Shown: positions 1 to 7,416 of the stretch, piece by piece
Layout: the number at the start of each line of letters is the position of its first letter
Position numbering within the stretch: position 1 is the stretch's first letter
Assembly: GCA_964645285.1 (NCBI GenBank)
Contig: CAZYDR010000080.1
Coordinates: 1-16,971, forward strand
Direction: 5' to 3'
DNA from: JAYZAP01 sp964645285
GTDB lineage: Bacteria > Pseudomonadota > Alphaproteobacteria > JAAXGF01
Length of the DNA: 16,971 bases
The notes under the pieces: model-generated
Database searches by the model: none
Told to the model about the DNA's origin: nothing
The model's input: only the letters and a program-made list of their open reading frames with translations
Program-made: the position numbers and the translations under genes

Positions 1-219
1 GCGGTGGACGAGATCGCCACCGTGGCCGCCGATGTCAACCAGGCCGTCGAGAACATCGGCGCCCGGCGGCTCCAGACGGTCATGGAGAAGCTGCTGGAGG
101 ACATCAGCTTCCACGCCCCCGACCGCTCGGGCACCACCGTGGTCATCGACCGCGCCTATGTGGAGAAGAACGTCAGCGAGCTGGCCAAGGACACGGACCT
201 CACCAAGTTTATTTTGTGA
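1..219 (+). CDS. hslU: ATP-dependent protease ATPase subunit HslU, C-terminal part (5' truncated)
   Basis: HslU (ClpY) is the AAA+ unfoldase that feeds substrates into the HslV peptidase in the cytoplasm. Only the last 72 codons are here; the frame is open from base 1, so the gene starts before the window. What can be seen is the C-terminal sensor-2/small domain: an ENIGARRLQTVMEKLLEDIS stretch carrying the GARRL motif, then a VxIDxxYVxxxV segment. It ends in the short hydrophobic tail TKFIL, which in this family docks into HslV to activate it. The stop codon overlaps the GTG start of the following methyltransferase, so the two are probably translated together. hslV is expected upstream, outside the window. 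The assignment rests on the diagnostic C-terminus. Confidence 0.95.
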   Translation, partial: AVDEIATVAADVNQAVENIGARRLQTVMEKLLEDISFHAPDRSGTTVVIDRAYVEKNVSELAKDTDLTKFIL

Positions 220-944
220 TCGTCCGCACCGACTATAAGGCCGGTGCCGAGGCTTACGCCCGTCATAGCCGGCCCAACCCGAAAGTGCTGGCGGCCTTGG
301 TCAAGGGCGTCGCGGTTAGCGCCCAAAGCCGGGTTCTCGAAGTCGGCTGCGGCACCGGCAACCACATCATCGCCCTGGCCGACGATTTCGCCTGTGACGC
401 CCACGGCCTCGAACCGGCGGACGAAATGCGCGCCGTCGCCCAGTCGCGCGAAGGCACGGTGACGTTCTACAGCGGCAACGCCGAGGACATTAGCGCCGCC
501 GGCAACAACTTCGATTTCATATTCACGGTCGACGTCATCCACCACATGACCGACCGCGACGCTTACTTCGCCGGCGTCGCCCGCGCCCTCAAACCCGGCG
601 GACACCTCTGCACGGTGACCGATTCCGAGACCATCATTCGCGGCCGCATGCCGCTGGCCACGTATTTTCCCGAGACCGTGGCCGTCGAACTCGACCGTTA
701 CCCGCCCATCCCGACGCTGCGCGCGGAAATGACCAAAGCCGGCTTCACCACAATCGACGAACAAGAGGTCAGCCACGCCTACGACCTGAGCGATGCCGCC
801 GCCTACCGCGACCGCGCCTTCTCCAGCCTCGACCTTCTCACCGATGACGCTTTCAAGAACGGCCTCGCCCGCCTCGAGGCCGACCTGGCGACAGGCCCCC
901 TGCCCTGCACCTCTCGCTACACGCTGCTTTGGGGCACGCCGTAG
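216..944 (+). CDS. class I SAM-dependent methyltransferase
   Basis: A 242-residue Rossmann-fold methyltransferase of the Methyltransf_11/25 type. Motif I, the SAM-binding glycine loop VLEVGCGTGNH, is at about residues 40-50. The acidic residue of motif II is in the GLEPADE stretch near 64-70. The motif IV-like stretch FIFTVDVIHHMTD is at 101-113, followed by ALKPGGHL near 124-131, typical of UbiE-like small-molecule methyltransferases. The substrate cannot be told from the sequence. The GTG start overlaps the hslU stop as GTGA, a 4-base overlap suggesting translational coupling. No signal peptide or membrane segment is seen, so it should be cytoplasmic. It converges with the disrupted CBS gene 15 bases downstream. 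The family is clear; a link with the HslUV protease is positional only. Confidence 0.88.
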   Translation: MIVRTDYKAGAEAYARHSRPNPKVLAALVKGVAVSAQSRVLEVGCGTGNHIIALADDFACDAHGLEPADEMRAVAQSREGTVTFYSGNAEDISAAGNNFDFIFTVDVIHHMTDRDAYFAGVARALKPGGHLCTVTDSETIIRGRMPLATYFPETVAVELDRYPPIPTLRAEMTKAGFTTIDEQEVSHAYDLSDAAAYRDRAFSSLDLLTDDAFKNGLARLEADLATGPLPCTSRYTLLWGTP

Positions 945-959
945 GAGGGCGACACGCTG

Positions 960-1747
960 CTATTCCTCGGCGTCGGAATCGGTCAACGCCATCAGAATCG
1001 TCCCCATGAGCTGGGCGCGATGGGCGACTCCGATGAACCGCCCGGCCTGATCGACGACGGGGAGGTCCGCTGTATCCCGTTCGAGAATCGCCGCCAGGGC
1101 GTCGCGCGTGCTGAGCGTACCCAGCAGTGCGTCGGCGGCATCGATATATCCTGGAAGGCCGCGCAGGCGTTCGCGGTCGTCATCCTCGATCCACCGGGTC
1201 AGATCGTCAGGTGTCAGCATCGGATCGCCGGTCTCGAACCGTTCGGCAATGGTGCGGGCATCGGCATGCCGACCCTGAGGCCGCTGCTGTCGTTGAAGAC
1301 GATATAACGCAGGTACGGCGCCTTGGTGAGCTCGTCGACATATTGGGCGACGACCCAGGCGACATAGTAATAGCTGCCGACCCGGAAGCTCAGGGCGCTG
1401 GCCCTGGTTTCGATCAGGATTGGAATTCAGTCGGGCGCGCCCTTTGCCTCGGGTACGACTTCCTCGAATTCGAGGCTTGCGGCACTGATCTGCTCGGTCT
1501 GTCCTTCGCCGACACGCGCCCCGACCGGCGTCGCCGCCGCTTCCTTGACGGCCCGCACCAGACGAATATCACCGAACGCGATCTCGCTGACCTCGCCAAA
1601 GACAAACAAGCCCAAGCCGACAGCGACGACCGCCGCGACGATTTCCTTCGATTCGATTGTGAAGCGGCCCTTGCTCGCGATGCGCGCGCCTGCGAGGAGC
1701 AGCACGATTGCGGCGAATGCGACGATGGCGATGAGAGACGAGTCCAC
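960..1747 (-). pseudogene. membrane-anchored CBS-domain protein gene, disrupted by an in-frame stop and a frameshift
   Basis: Two pieces read as one protein of about 260 residues. From a GTG at 1747 (GAGGG upstream as ribosome site, and a TAGAAT -10-like hexamer at 1774-1779) there are 106 codons with two membrane segments (LIAIVAFAAIVLLLAGARIA and EIVAAVVAVGLGLFVFG), ending at TGA 1429-1427. The same frame stays open past that TGA and encodes a conserved-looking stretch (SFRVGSYYYVAWVV, YVDELTKAPYLRYIVFND) to about 1230. There the sense passes to another frame, giving GMP-DARTIAERF and a CBS motif (STRDALAAILERDTADLPVV, then GRFIGVAHRAQL) that ends at 960. Replacing the TGA by a sense codon and adding one base near 1235 restores one reading frame. 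CBS domains usually bind adenosyl ligands. True decay and sequencing error cannot be separated here. If the gene is dead, the 106-aa piece and an 86-aa piece (960-1220) may still be made. Confidence 0.7.
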
Positions 1748-1822
1748 GGCGATCCCTCTGTCTATGTCCGTTTATTCTATCCCAGACTTGGCCGAATAGG
1801 TAGCAAAAGTATGGGGTCGATA

Positions 1823-2395
1823 CTACCGCTTCTTCTTCACCCGCACATAAAGCGCCCCGGTCCCGCCGTGTTTGGGCTGGGCTTCGCTGATGGCGACGAC
1901 GCGGCCCCGGTTGGGCGGTTGGTTAAGCCAGCGCGGGACCATCTGGCGGAGGATACCGCCGTCCTGGCTGATGCGGCCCTTGCCGGTGATGATGATGGCC
2001 GTGCGCACGCCGCCGTCATAGGCCTCGGCGAGGAAGTGATCGAGGCGGCGGTGAGCCTCGGCCTGGGTCAGGCCATGGAGGTCGAGGCGGGCCTCGACGC
2101 CGAGCTTGCCGCGCTTGAGGCGCTCGGCGGTGCGCTTGTCGATACCGGCCGGGCGGACCTTGTCCAGAGGCGGCAGCGCGGTCGAGCGTTGTGGTGGCGG
2201 GGTGGCTTTTACGGGCGTCGGGCGGGTCTGTTCGACTTTAGCGATGGGTTTGGCGGCCGCTGGCGCCGGCGGCCGAGGGGCAGGGGCGCGTTTACGGTTG
2301 CTCTTGAGCGGCTCGATACCGCCGGTGACGACCCGCCATAGCTCGGCGTCATCATCCCCTGGGTCGTCCCTAGACGTCGGCGGTTTCTTTGCCAT
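1823..2395 (-). CDS. smr: Smr/MutS2-type endonuclease-domain protein
   Basis: A 190-residue protein with a disordered Pro/Ala-rich N-terminal half (residues 30-80) and a C-terminal Smr domain from about 100. The domain shows LDLHG (104-108), TGKG (137-140) and the HGGTGALYV block (176-184), the hallmarks of stand-alone Smr proteins. Family members are cytoplasmic and nick DNA or RNA; the precise role in alphaproteobacteria is unsettled. The ATG at 2395 (MAKKPPTS) is preferred to an upstream start because everything before it reads as lutC in another frame. It lies 26 bases inside the 3' end of lutC. Next to hslU, mltA and a Tim44-like gene this is the expected neighbourhood for smr in alphaproteobacteria, so lutABC appears inserted between smr and mltA. 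Confidence 0.9.
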   Translation of the reverse strand: MAKKPPTSRDDPGDDDAELWRVVTGGIEPLKSNRKRAPAPRPPAPAAAKPIAKVEQTRPTPVKATPPPQRSTALPPLDKVRPAGIDKRTAERLKRGKLGVEARLDLHGLTQAEAHRRLDHFLAEAYDGGVRTAIIITGKGRISQDGGILRQMVPRWLNQPPNRGRVVAISEAQPKHGGTGALYVRVKKKR

Positions 2396-3059
2396 CGACC
2401 AGTACGATATGGAGGCGCTTGGGCCCGTGGGCGCCGAGTTGCAGGGTCTGCTCGATATCCCCCGAGCGCGACGGCCCGGTGACCAGCAGCACCGTTCGCG
2501 GCAGTGCCTCGCCGCTTTGACTCGCGCGCAGCCGGTTCCAGGCGTCGTCGTAGCCACCCACAAGCTGCTTCCGGCGCAGCACCACCACATGGGTCTCGGG
2601 CAGGCTGTTGAGGGTCGAAGGATGACCCGGGCCGGAGTTGAGCATCAGGGTGCCGGTCTCGGCGATGCCGGCGAAGGCGCCGGTGACCGCCACCGCGTCG
2701 CTCTCCACGGCGACGCCGGGTTCGAGCTTGAGCAACGGCGCTCGGTCCCACGGGATGCCGTCGAGGGACGCGTCCGTGGCGCGGCGCGCCTTGGCCGGCA
2801 GGTTGTTAGCGCTGAGATAGCCGGTGACCGCCGCCGGCACGTTATCGAGGCTGGCCACTCTGTCCACGGTGGTGGCGACAAATTCGGCCCATTCGATGAA
2901 CTGGGCGACCTGATCCTCGCCCGTGGACTGGGCCCGGGTCGGTTGCAGGCCGCTGGCATGGCGGACCAGACGGGCATCGACCACCGCCTCGTCGCGGCCC
3001 GGTGTATCCGGTCCAAGAGACTTGCGGATGGCGCCAAGAATGTCGTCGCGGCCACTCAT
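2370..3059 (-). CDS. lutC: lactate utilization protein C (LUD domain)
   Basis: The 229-residue third component of the LutABC L-lactate oxidation system, a cytoplasmic complex that converts L-lactate to pyruvate. It belongs to the LUD (DUF162) family: MSGRDDILGAIRKSLG at the N-terminus, then the conserved core IAETGTLML-NSGPGHPSTL-NSLPETHVVVL at about residues 130-160. There are no iron-sulfur cysteines, as expected for LutC. The ATG at 3059 overlaps the lutB TGA as ATGA, indicating translational coupling. The 3' end overlaps smr by 26 bases. An open frame continues upstream to 3503 but merely runs antisense-like through lutB and is not the start. The identification is firm from sequence plus operon context. 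Confidence 0.95.
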   Translation of the reverse strand: MSGRDDILGAIRKSLGPDTPGRDEAVVDARLVRHASGLQPTRAQSTGEDQVAQFIEWAEFVATTVDRVASLDNVPAAVTGYLSANNLPAKARRATDASLDGIPWDRAPLLKLEPGVAVESDAVAVTGAFAGIAETGTLMLNSGPGHPSTLNSLPETHVVVLRRKQLVGGYDDAWNRLRASQSGEALPRTVLLVTGPSRSGDIEQTLQLGAHGPKRLHIVLVDGKETADV

Positions 3060-4494
3060 GACCCCTGCCCTCGGGCTTTCCATCGAGCATGGAAGGTGCC
3101 GCCCTCGGGTACCGGCAGGTCGCGGCCCTGGGTCCAGCCGCCGGCCAGGGGTAGCGAGCGGATCGCCCCGCCCCGCCCGATCACTNNNNNNNNNNCACTC
3201 GCAAGACGCCGACAGCCAGCCGGCTGGCCGCGTGATAGAGCGCCGGGCGCTTGGCCAGCCAGGCCCACAGGCCGAGGCCGGCGCGGTGACATGCCGGTGA
3301 CAGGCCGGCCTCGAATTCGCGTTCGCGCCAGTGGCGCAGCAGCTTGGGCAGGGGAATCCGCATGGGGCAGATTTCCTCGCATTTGCCGCAGAAGGTCGAA
3401 GCGTTGGGCAGATGGCCCGAGGCCTCGATGCCGATGAGGTGGGGACTGAGAACCGAGCCCATGGGCCCGGAATAGACCCAGCCGTAGGCGTGGCCGCCAA
3501 CATGGGAATAGATCGGACAATGGCTCAGGCAGGCGCCGCAGCGGATGCAGCGCAGCATATCCTGAAACTCGGTGCCGAGCATGGCGGAGCGGCCATTATC
3601 GAGCAGCACCACGTGAAAGTTCTCGGGCCCATCGAGATCACCCGGCAGGCGCGGTCCGGTGCTGAAGGTTGTGTAGGCCGAGAACTCCTGGCCGGTGGCC
3701 GAGCGCGCCAGGATACGCAGGATGGTGGTGGCGTCCTCCAGGGTCGGCACCACTTTCTCAAGGCTGGCGATGACGATGTGGGTCTTGGGCAGGATTTGCG
3801 TCAGCTCGGCATTGCCCTCGTTGGTCACGGTGATCGACGAGCCGGTCTCGGCGACCAGGAAGTTGGCCCCGGTAATGCCGACATCGGCTTCCAGGTATTT
3901 AGCGCGCAAAACCTCGCGAGCCTCGGCAAGCAACGCCGGGGCCTCGTCGTGGCGCTTGGTCATGCCGTATTGGGCGTGGTGCTCGACGAACAGGTCGGCG
4001 ACCTGCTCCTTGGTCTTGTGCACCGCCGGGGCGATGATATGGCTTGGCGTTTCGCCGGCGAGCTGGATGATGTATTCGCCGAGATCGGTTTCCACCGGCT
4101 CGATGTCGTGGCCCTCGAGGAACGGGTTGAGGTCGATTTCCTCGGCAATCATGGATTTGCTCTTGGTCACGGATTTGGCATCGGCATCGCGGCACAGATC
4201 GAGGATCACCGCCCGGGCCTCGGTGGCGTCGCGGCACCAATGAACGTGACCGCCTTGCGCCACCACCCGTGCCTCGAAGCGTTCGAGATAGTGGTCGAGG
4301 TTAGCCAGCACGTGGTCCTTGATGTCGCGGGCCTCGTCGCGCAAGTCGTTGAATTCGGGCAGGCGGCCGGTGGCGGCCAGGCGCTTCTCGATGAAACCCG
4401 AACGCATTTTCTCCAAGGCCTTCTGGAGATTGGCGCCGGCCATGGCCTTGCGGGCGTTGGCCGGAAAATCCACCGTGGTGGCGCGGTGCGGCAT
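3056..4494 (-). CDS. lutB: lactate utilization iron-sulfur protein B (contains a 10-N assembly gap)
   Basis: The iron-sulfur LUD subunit of LutABC (YkgF family). The N-terminal LUD domain carries VAETGSSITVTNEGN at about 214-228. The C-terminal ferredoxin-like part has two cluster motifs: CIRCGACLSHCP (Cys316, 319, 322, 326) and CGKCEEICP (Cys369, 372, 376). Ten N at 3186-3195 interrupt codon 434, and the frame differs on the two sides. The downstream frame reads GRGGAIRSLPLAGGWTQGRD, the usual LutB C-terminus, so the gene is intact. The gap flanks share the four bases CACT. Collapsing the gap onto this overlap gives a continuous 474-residue protein, close to the usual length. The start ATG overlaps the lutA stop by one base (TGATG). 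Electrons from lactate probably pass through these clusters. Confidence 0.95.
3186..3195. other. assembly gap (10 N) inside lutB
   Basis: Ten undetermined bases. The reading frames on each side require a true length that leaves remainder 2 when divided by 3, which 10 does not, so the figure is a placeholder. The bases CACT stand on both sides (3182-3185 and 3196-3199). A 4-base overlap of the two contigs (length -4) satisfies the frame requirement and restores lutB. Confidence 0.98.
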
Positions 4495-5270
4495 CAGTCT
4501 TCCTTACCGATCGCTGGCGTGTCGGTCATGCCGGCGAGGACCTCGGTCACGTGACGCACTTTGATCTGACTACCCTCGCGAGACAGTTTGCCAGCCAGGT
4601 TGAGCAAACAGCCGAGATCGCCTGAAAGCAGGGTGTCAGCGCCGGTCGCCGCCACATGGCCGGTCTTTTCCTCGACGATGCGCACGGAAATATCGGGATA
4701 TTTGATACTGAAGGTGCCGCCAAAGCCGCAACACACCTCAGCCCGGGGTAGCTCGGTTAGGGTCAGACCCTCGACGGTCTCCAGCAGGGCGCGGGACTGG
4801 TCGCGGATGCCGAGCTCGCGCAGGCCGGCACAGGTATCGTGATAGGTCACGGTGCCGTCGTAGCGGGCCTCGACCCGGGTAACGCCGCGCACGTCGTGGA
4901 GGAAGGACACCAGCTCCCAGCAGCGTTCGGCGAAGGCGGCGGCCCTGGGCGCCATGGCCGGATCGTCCTTGAACAGGGCCGGATAGTGACGCCGCAGCAT
5001 GCCGGCGCAGGAGCCCGATGGCGCCACCACGTAGTCGAAGCCGTCGAAGGTTTCGATCGTCCGGGCGGCGACATCCCGCGCCGAAGCCTTATCACCGGAA
5101 TTATAGGCTGGCTGGCCGCAGCAGGTCTGGGCCAGGGGCGCTTCGACCCGGCAACCGGCATCTTCGAGCAAACGCACGGCGGCGAATCCGACGCTGGGGC
5201 GGAACAGGTCGGCCAGACAGGTAACGAACAGGCCGACCCGCGGACCCTGTAATTCGTTGTCAATGGTCAT
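4494..5270 (-). CDS. lutA: lactate utilization protein A (CCG-domain oxidoreductase subunit)
   Basis: A 258-residue protein with two cysteine-rich CCG domains, as in LutA/YkgE and the C-terminal part of GlcF and HdrB. The first has Cys18 and the CCG triplet within AQTCCGQPAYN (about 48-58). The second has YHDTC (Cys147) and EVCCGFGGTFS (about 178-188). These motifs bind an iron-sulfur cluster in related subunits. It is the first gene of lutABC, which oxidises L-lactate to pyruvate. The ATG at 5270 is used because it gives the conserved N-terminus RVGLFVTCLADLFRP. No clear Shine-Dalgarno sequence precedes it. The 66-base spacer before it holds two 11-bp direct repeats and a 12-bp palindrome, possible operator sites. 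Confidence 0.95.
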   Translation of the reverse strand: MTIDNELQGPRVGLFVTCLADLFRPSVGFAAVRLLEDAGCRVEAPLAQTCCGQPAYNSGDKASARDVAARTIETFDGFDYVVAPSGSCAGMLRRHYPALFKDDPAMAPRAAAFAERCWELVSFLHDVRGVTRVEARYDGTVTYHDTCAGLRELGIRDQSRALLETVEGLTLTELPRAEVCCGFGGTFSIKYPDISVRIVEEKTGHVAATGADTLLSGDLGCLLNLAGKLSREGSQIKVRHVTEVLAGMTDTPAIGKED

Positions 5271-5272
5271 GG

Positions 5273-5303
5273 GCGGAGAATGGGGCCATGGCGCGGAGAA
5301 TGG
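5273..5303. repeat. two 11-bp direct repeats upstream of lutA, period 20 bp
   Basis: GCGGAGAATGG occurs at 5273-5283 and again at 5293-5303, exactly 20 bases apart, about two helical turns. On the coding strand of lutA it reads CCATTCTCCGC and lies directly before the start codon. It may be a regulator site or the result of a small tandem duplication. Confidence 0.5.
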
Positions 5304-5304
5304 T

Positions 5305-5316
5305 TGAAGCGCTTCA
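5305..5316. promoter_or_regulatory. 12-bp perfect palindrome upstream of lutA (candidate operator)
   Basis: TGAAGCGCTTCA is a perfect palindrome located 35-46 bases before the lutA ATG, in the 66-bp mltA-lutA spacer. Its core AAGCGCTT fits the AANCGNTT core seen in many LacI-family operators. Known lut regulators are mostly GntR-type, so the regulator identity is open. A weak TTGCCA/CATTCT hexamer pair with a 17-base spacer brackets it on the - strand. Confidence 0.4.
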
Positions 5317-5336
5317 TTATGGCAAGCGATTGAGGC

Positions 5337-6503
5337 CTAAGGCAGGCCTTGGGCCACGGAATTCGGCAACAACAGATAATAGCCGCCCCGGTGCTTCATG
5401 TGCCCGGCGACATATTCCGCCTCGGGACCGAAGCCCCAGAACACATCGCCCCGCACCGGCCCACGAATGGCGCCGCCGGTGTCCTGGGCGATGACCAGAC
5501 GGCGAACCGGTCGGTCGGCGTCGCCGGGCGACGTGCCGGACGCCGTGATGTCGAGCCATACGGGCACGCCCAGGGACAGAAATCGGCGGTCGATGGCAAG
5601 ACTGCGGCCCGGCGTCAGCGCCACCCCCTGAGCGCCCAGGGGCCCGTCGCCCTTGATCTCACGGAAAAACACGTAGGAGCGATTGGCGGCCAACAAGTCG
5701 GCAGCCTGATCCGGGTGACCGCCGAGCCAGGCGCGGATCGACTGCAGAGACACGTCGGCGCGGGCGATCTCGCCGCGCTCGATCAGCACCTTGCCGATGC
5801 TGGTGTAGGCGTGGCCGTTGGCGCCGTCATAGCCGACCCGCAGCATGCCGCCATCGGCCAGGACAACCCGACCGGAACCCTGGACGTGGAGAAAAAACGC
5901 GTCCACCGGATCATCGACCCAGGCGATAACCGGCGCATCCCCGTCAAGGGCACCGGCGGCAATCTCGCCGCGATCAGGCAACGGCGCCACCGTGCCATCG
6001 ACCACCCGCCCGATGATCTTGCGGCCCTCAAGGTCACCGGCGAAGCGGCCGAGATCGACGGTCACCAGACCACTGGGGCGGCCGTGAAGCGGTACGGTGA
6101 AGACGCCGCCGAACTGGCGGGCGCCGCGCAGCAGCGGTTCGTAATAGCCGGTGAACAGACCTTCGCTGGCGCCCCGGTTGCTGGCCCGAAACGGCGTGAA
6201 CCAGGCCTCGAAGAACGCCCGCGCCGCGCCGCTATCGACACCGGCGGCAGCCTCACAGGCCGGCCGCCAATCAGCCACGGTGCCGCCCACGGGACCAACC
6301 GAGCGATCATCGGGTAAGGCGGCGAAAGCGCCACAGGATCGTTGGAAAGCATTAAGCGCCTCGGCCTGATCATCATTCTGCCAACCGGCGAGCACGCCGA
6401 AGCTGCTGTGTTCGAGATCGAGGCGGGGTGCTTCCGGCGGCCGGGCGCAGGCGGTCAGCAGAATCAGGCCGAGCACCGCCGTCAGACGAAACAGCGGGCC
6501 CAT
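5337..6503 (-). CDS. mltA: membrane-bound lytic murein transglycosylase A (lipoprotein)
   Basis: MltA cleaves the MurNAc-GlcNAc bond of peptidoglycan from the periplasmic side, leaving 1,6-anhydro-MurNAc ends. The 388-residue reading from ATG 6503 begins with a lipoprotein signal (MGPLFRLTAVLGLILLTAC) whose lipobox LTAC places the lipidated cysteine at 19, supporting this start over the longer frame from 6638. The MltA domain shows GLFTGYYEPLL and AFFLHVQGSGRVVLADG. The C-terminal 3D domain shows LVIAQDTGGAIRGPVRGDVFWG with the conserved aspartates, then GYYLLLP. It follows the Tim44-like gene after 16 bases and is probably cotranscribed with it. The same neighbour pair is common in alphaproteobacteria. 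Confidence 0.95.
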   Translation of the reverse strand: MGPLFRLTAVLGLILLTACARPPEAPRLDLEHSSFGVLAGWQNDDQAEALNAFQRSCGAFAALPDDRSVGPVGGTVADWRPACEAAAGVDSGAARAFFEAWFTPFRASNRGASEGLFTGYYEPLLRGARQFGGVFTVPLHGRPSGLVTVDLGRFAGDLEGRKIIGRVVDGTVAPLPDRGEIAAGALDGDAPVIAWVDDPVDAFFLHVQGSGRVVLADGGMLRVGYDGANGHAYTSIGKVLIERGEIARADVSLQSIRAWLGGHPDQAADLLAANRSYVFFREIKGDGPLGAQGVALTPGRSLAIDRRFLSLGVPVWLDITASGTSPGDADRPVRRLVIAQDTGGAIRGPVRGDVFWGFGPEAEYVAGHMKHRGGYYLLLPNSVAQGLP

Positions 6504-6519
6504 GACGTCAGTTAGGCCA

Positions 6520-7203
6520 TCAATTAGGGCTACGGGTAGCAGCCAGTTTCCAGTTGGGATCACGCGACCGGCTATCGCGCTCGAAGGTCCAGAGATCGGT
6601 GACCGTGACCTCGTGGGCGGCGTCGCCATCAACCACATTGCCGTCGCGATCGTGGGTCACGTTGATCTGCTTGCTGACCACGCGAACCGTGACGAAGGCG
6701 GTGCGCCCGTTCATGCCGGCTTCGATGATGTCGGCCTCGTCGATGGACACCAGGGCCGTATCCAGGGTCTGGTCGGCGTTCTCGCGATCCTTGATGGCGC
6801 GGAAGAACTGTCGGTAGACGTCGTCGTCGAGCAGGCCGCGCAGGCGATCAGTGTCGCCGGCGGCAAAGGCATCGACGACTATCTCGAACGCGCCCCGGGC
6901 CCCTTCCAGAAAGCCCTGTCGGGTAAAACCGGGATCGGCGCTCTTGACCTGAGCGAGGCCGGCGGCGAGCACGGAATCGTCGATGTCCGAGAAATCATCG
7001 ACGGGCGCTTCCGGCGCCACCTGTTGATCAGGCAGTTGAACCACGTTGTCGTTGGACTCGTCGGCCTGCTGGCGGGCCAGAGGATTGTTCGGCGGCCGCT
7101 CGTGACCGGTGCGCCGCCCGAGCACGCTGCGCAAACGCAATAAAATGAACCCCGCGACCATGGCGAAGAAAATAATATCGAGAAATTGAAACCCGTCACC
7201 CAT
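6520..7203 (-). CDS. Tim44/TimA-like domain protein, membrane-anchored
   Basis: A 227-residue protein with one N-terminal membrane segment (FLDIIFFAMVAGFILLRLRSVLG, about 8-30). A charged linker follows, rich in Asn, Asp and Gln (about 33-75). The C-terminal part is a Tim44-like domain: GFLEGARGAFEIVVDAFAAGDTDRLRGLLDDDVY, then TVRVVSKQIN and VTVTDLWTFERD-SRSRDPNWKLAATRS. Bacterial proteins of this kind are relatives of the mitochondrial import factor Tim44 and are a hallmark of alphaproteobacteria; their function is poorly defined. The ATG at 7203 gives the typical MGDGFQFLDIIFFA beginning. It precedes mltA and is divergent from fxsA across a structured spacer. Confidence 0.93.
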   Translation of the reverse strand: MGDGFQFLDIIFFAMVAGFILLRLRSVLGRRTGHERPPNNPLARQQADESNDNVVQLPDQQVAPEAPVDDFSDIDDSVLAAGLAQVKSADPGFTRQGFLEGARGAFEIVVDAFAAGDTDRLRGLLDDDVYRQFFRAIKDRENADQTLDTALVSIDEADIIEAGMNGRTAFVTVRVVSKQINVTHDRDGNVVDGDAAHEVTVTDLWTFERDSRSRDPNWKLAATRSPN

Positions 7204-7247
7204 GGCGTTTACTGGTCACCTCATTGCTTATTCTTCATCGCGGAAGC

Positions 7248-7382
7248 ACCACGGGAGCGCGCGGAGGGCCGGATTGGCACTGGCCTTCCCACGCGAACGT
7301 GGTTTATGTAGCAGCTACAACCTAGAGGCCGAACCGCTCGGGGTCGAGTCCCGCGCTCGGGACCGGTAGCGCATGCCTCTAG
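7248..7382. other. three consecutive hairpins in the Tim44-like gene/fxsA divergent spacer
   Basis: Hairpin 1 (7248-7303) nests ACCACG/CGTGGT, CGCG/CGCG and an 8-bp stem GGAGGGCC/GGCCTTCC (one G-T pair) around an 11-base loop. Hairpin 2 (7307-7319) is TGTAG-CAG-CTACA. Hairpin 3 (7322-7382) has an 8-bp perfect outer stem CTAGAGGC/GCCTCTAG, then ACCG/CGGT, then GTCCCG-CGCT-CGGGAC with a tetraloop at 7348-7363. Together they fill most of the 213-bp spacer. They could be an untranslated leader, a small RNA or a relic repeat; no known family is recognised and the strand is not decided. Confidence 0.45.
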
Positions 7383-7416
7383 ATGTACATAGTCTTACGG
7401 CGGACGCGACGCAACC

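Noticed and set aside
1427..1429. TGA in the CBS gene as selenocysteine or programmed read-through
   Set aside because: A second disruption (frameshift near 1235) in the same gene points to decay or sequence error. No clear selenocysteine hairpin or selenium-enzyme context is seen; the position could well have been a Trp codon.
3331..4554. 407-codon + strand open frame opposite lutB and lutA
   Set aside because: It runs fully antisense to lutB/lutA, whose protein sequences are unmistakable. Its product has no recognisable domain, and GC-rich genes commonly leave such open frames on the other strand. The same applies to the long + frames at 1127-2341, 2106-3437, 5349-6317 and 10058-10744.
5333..5349. 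AGGCCT-AAGGC-AGGCCT hairpin at the end of mltA as a terminator
   Set aside because: Six base pairs with no T-tract on the - strand, and it lies mostly inside the coding end of mltA; too weak to call.
7337..7355. T-arm-like CGGGGTCGAGTCCCG suggesting a tRNA
   Set aside because: The loop only partly fits a T-loop, no 7-bp acceptor stem or anticodon arm can be placed around it, and the bases pair better in the GTCCCG-CGCT-CGGGAC hairpin.
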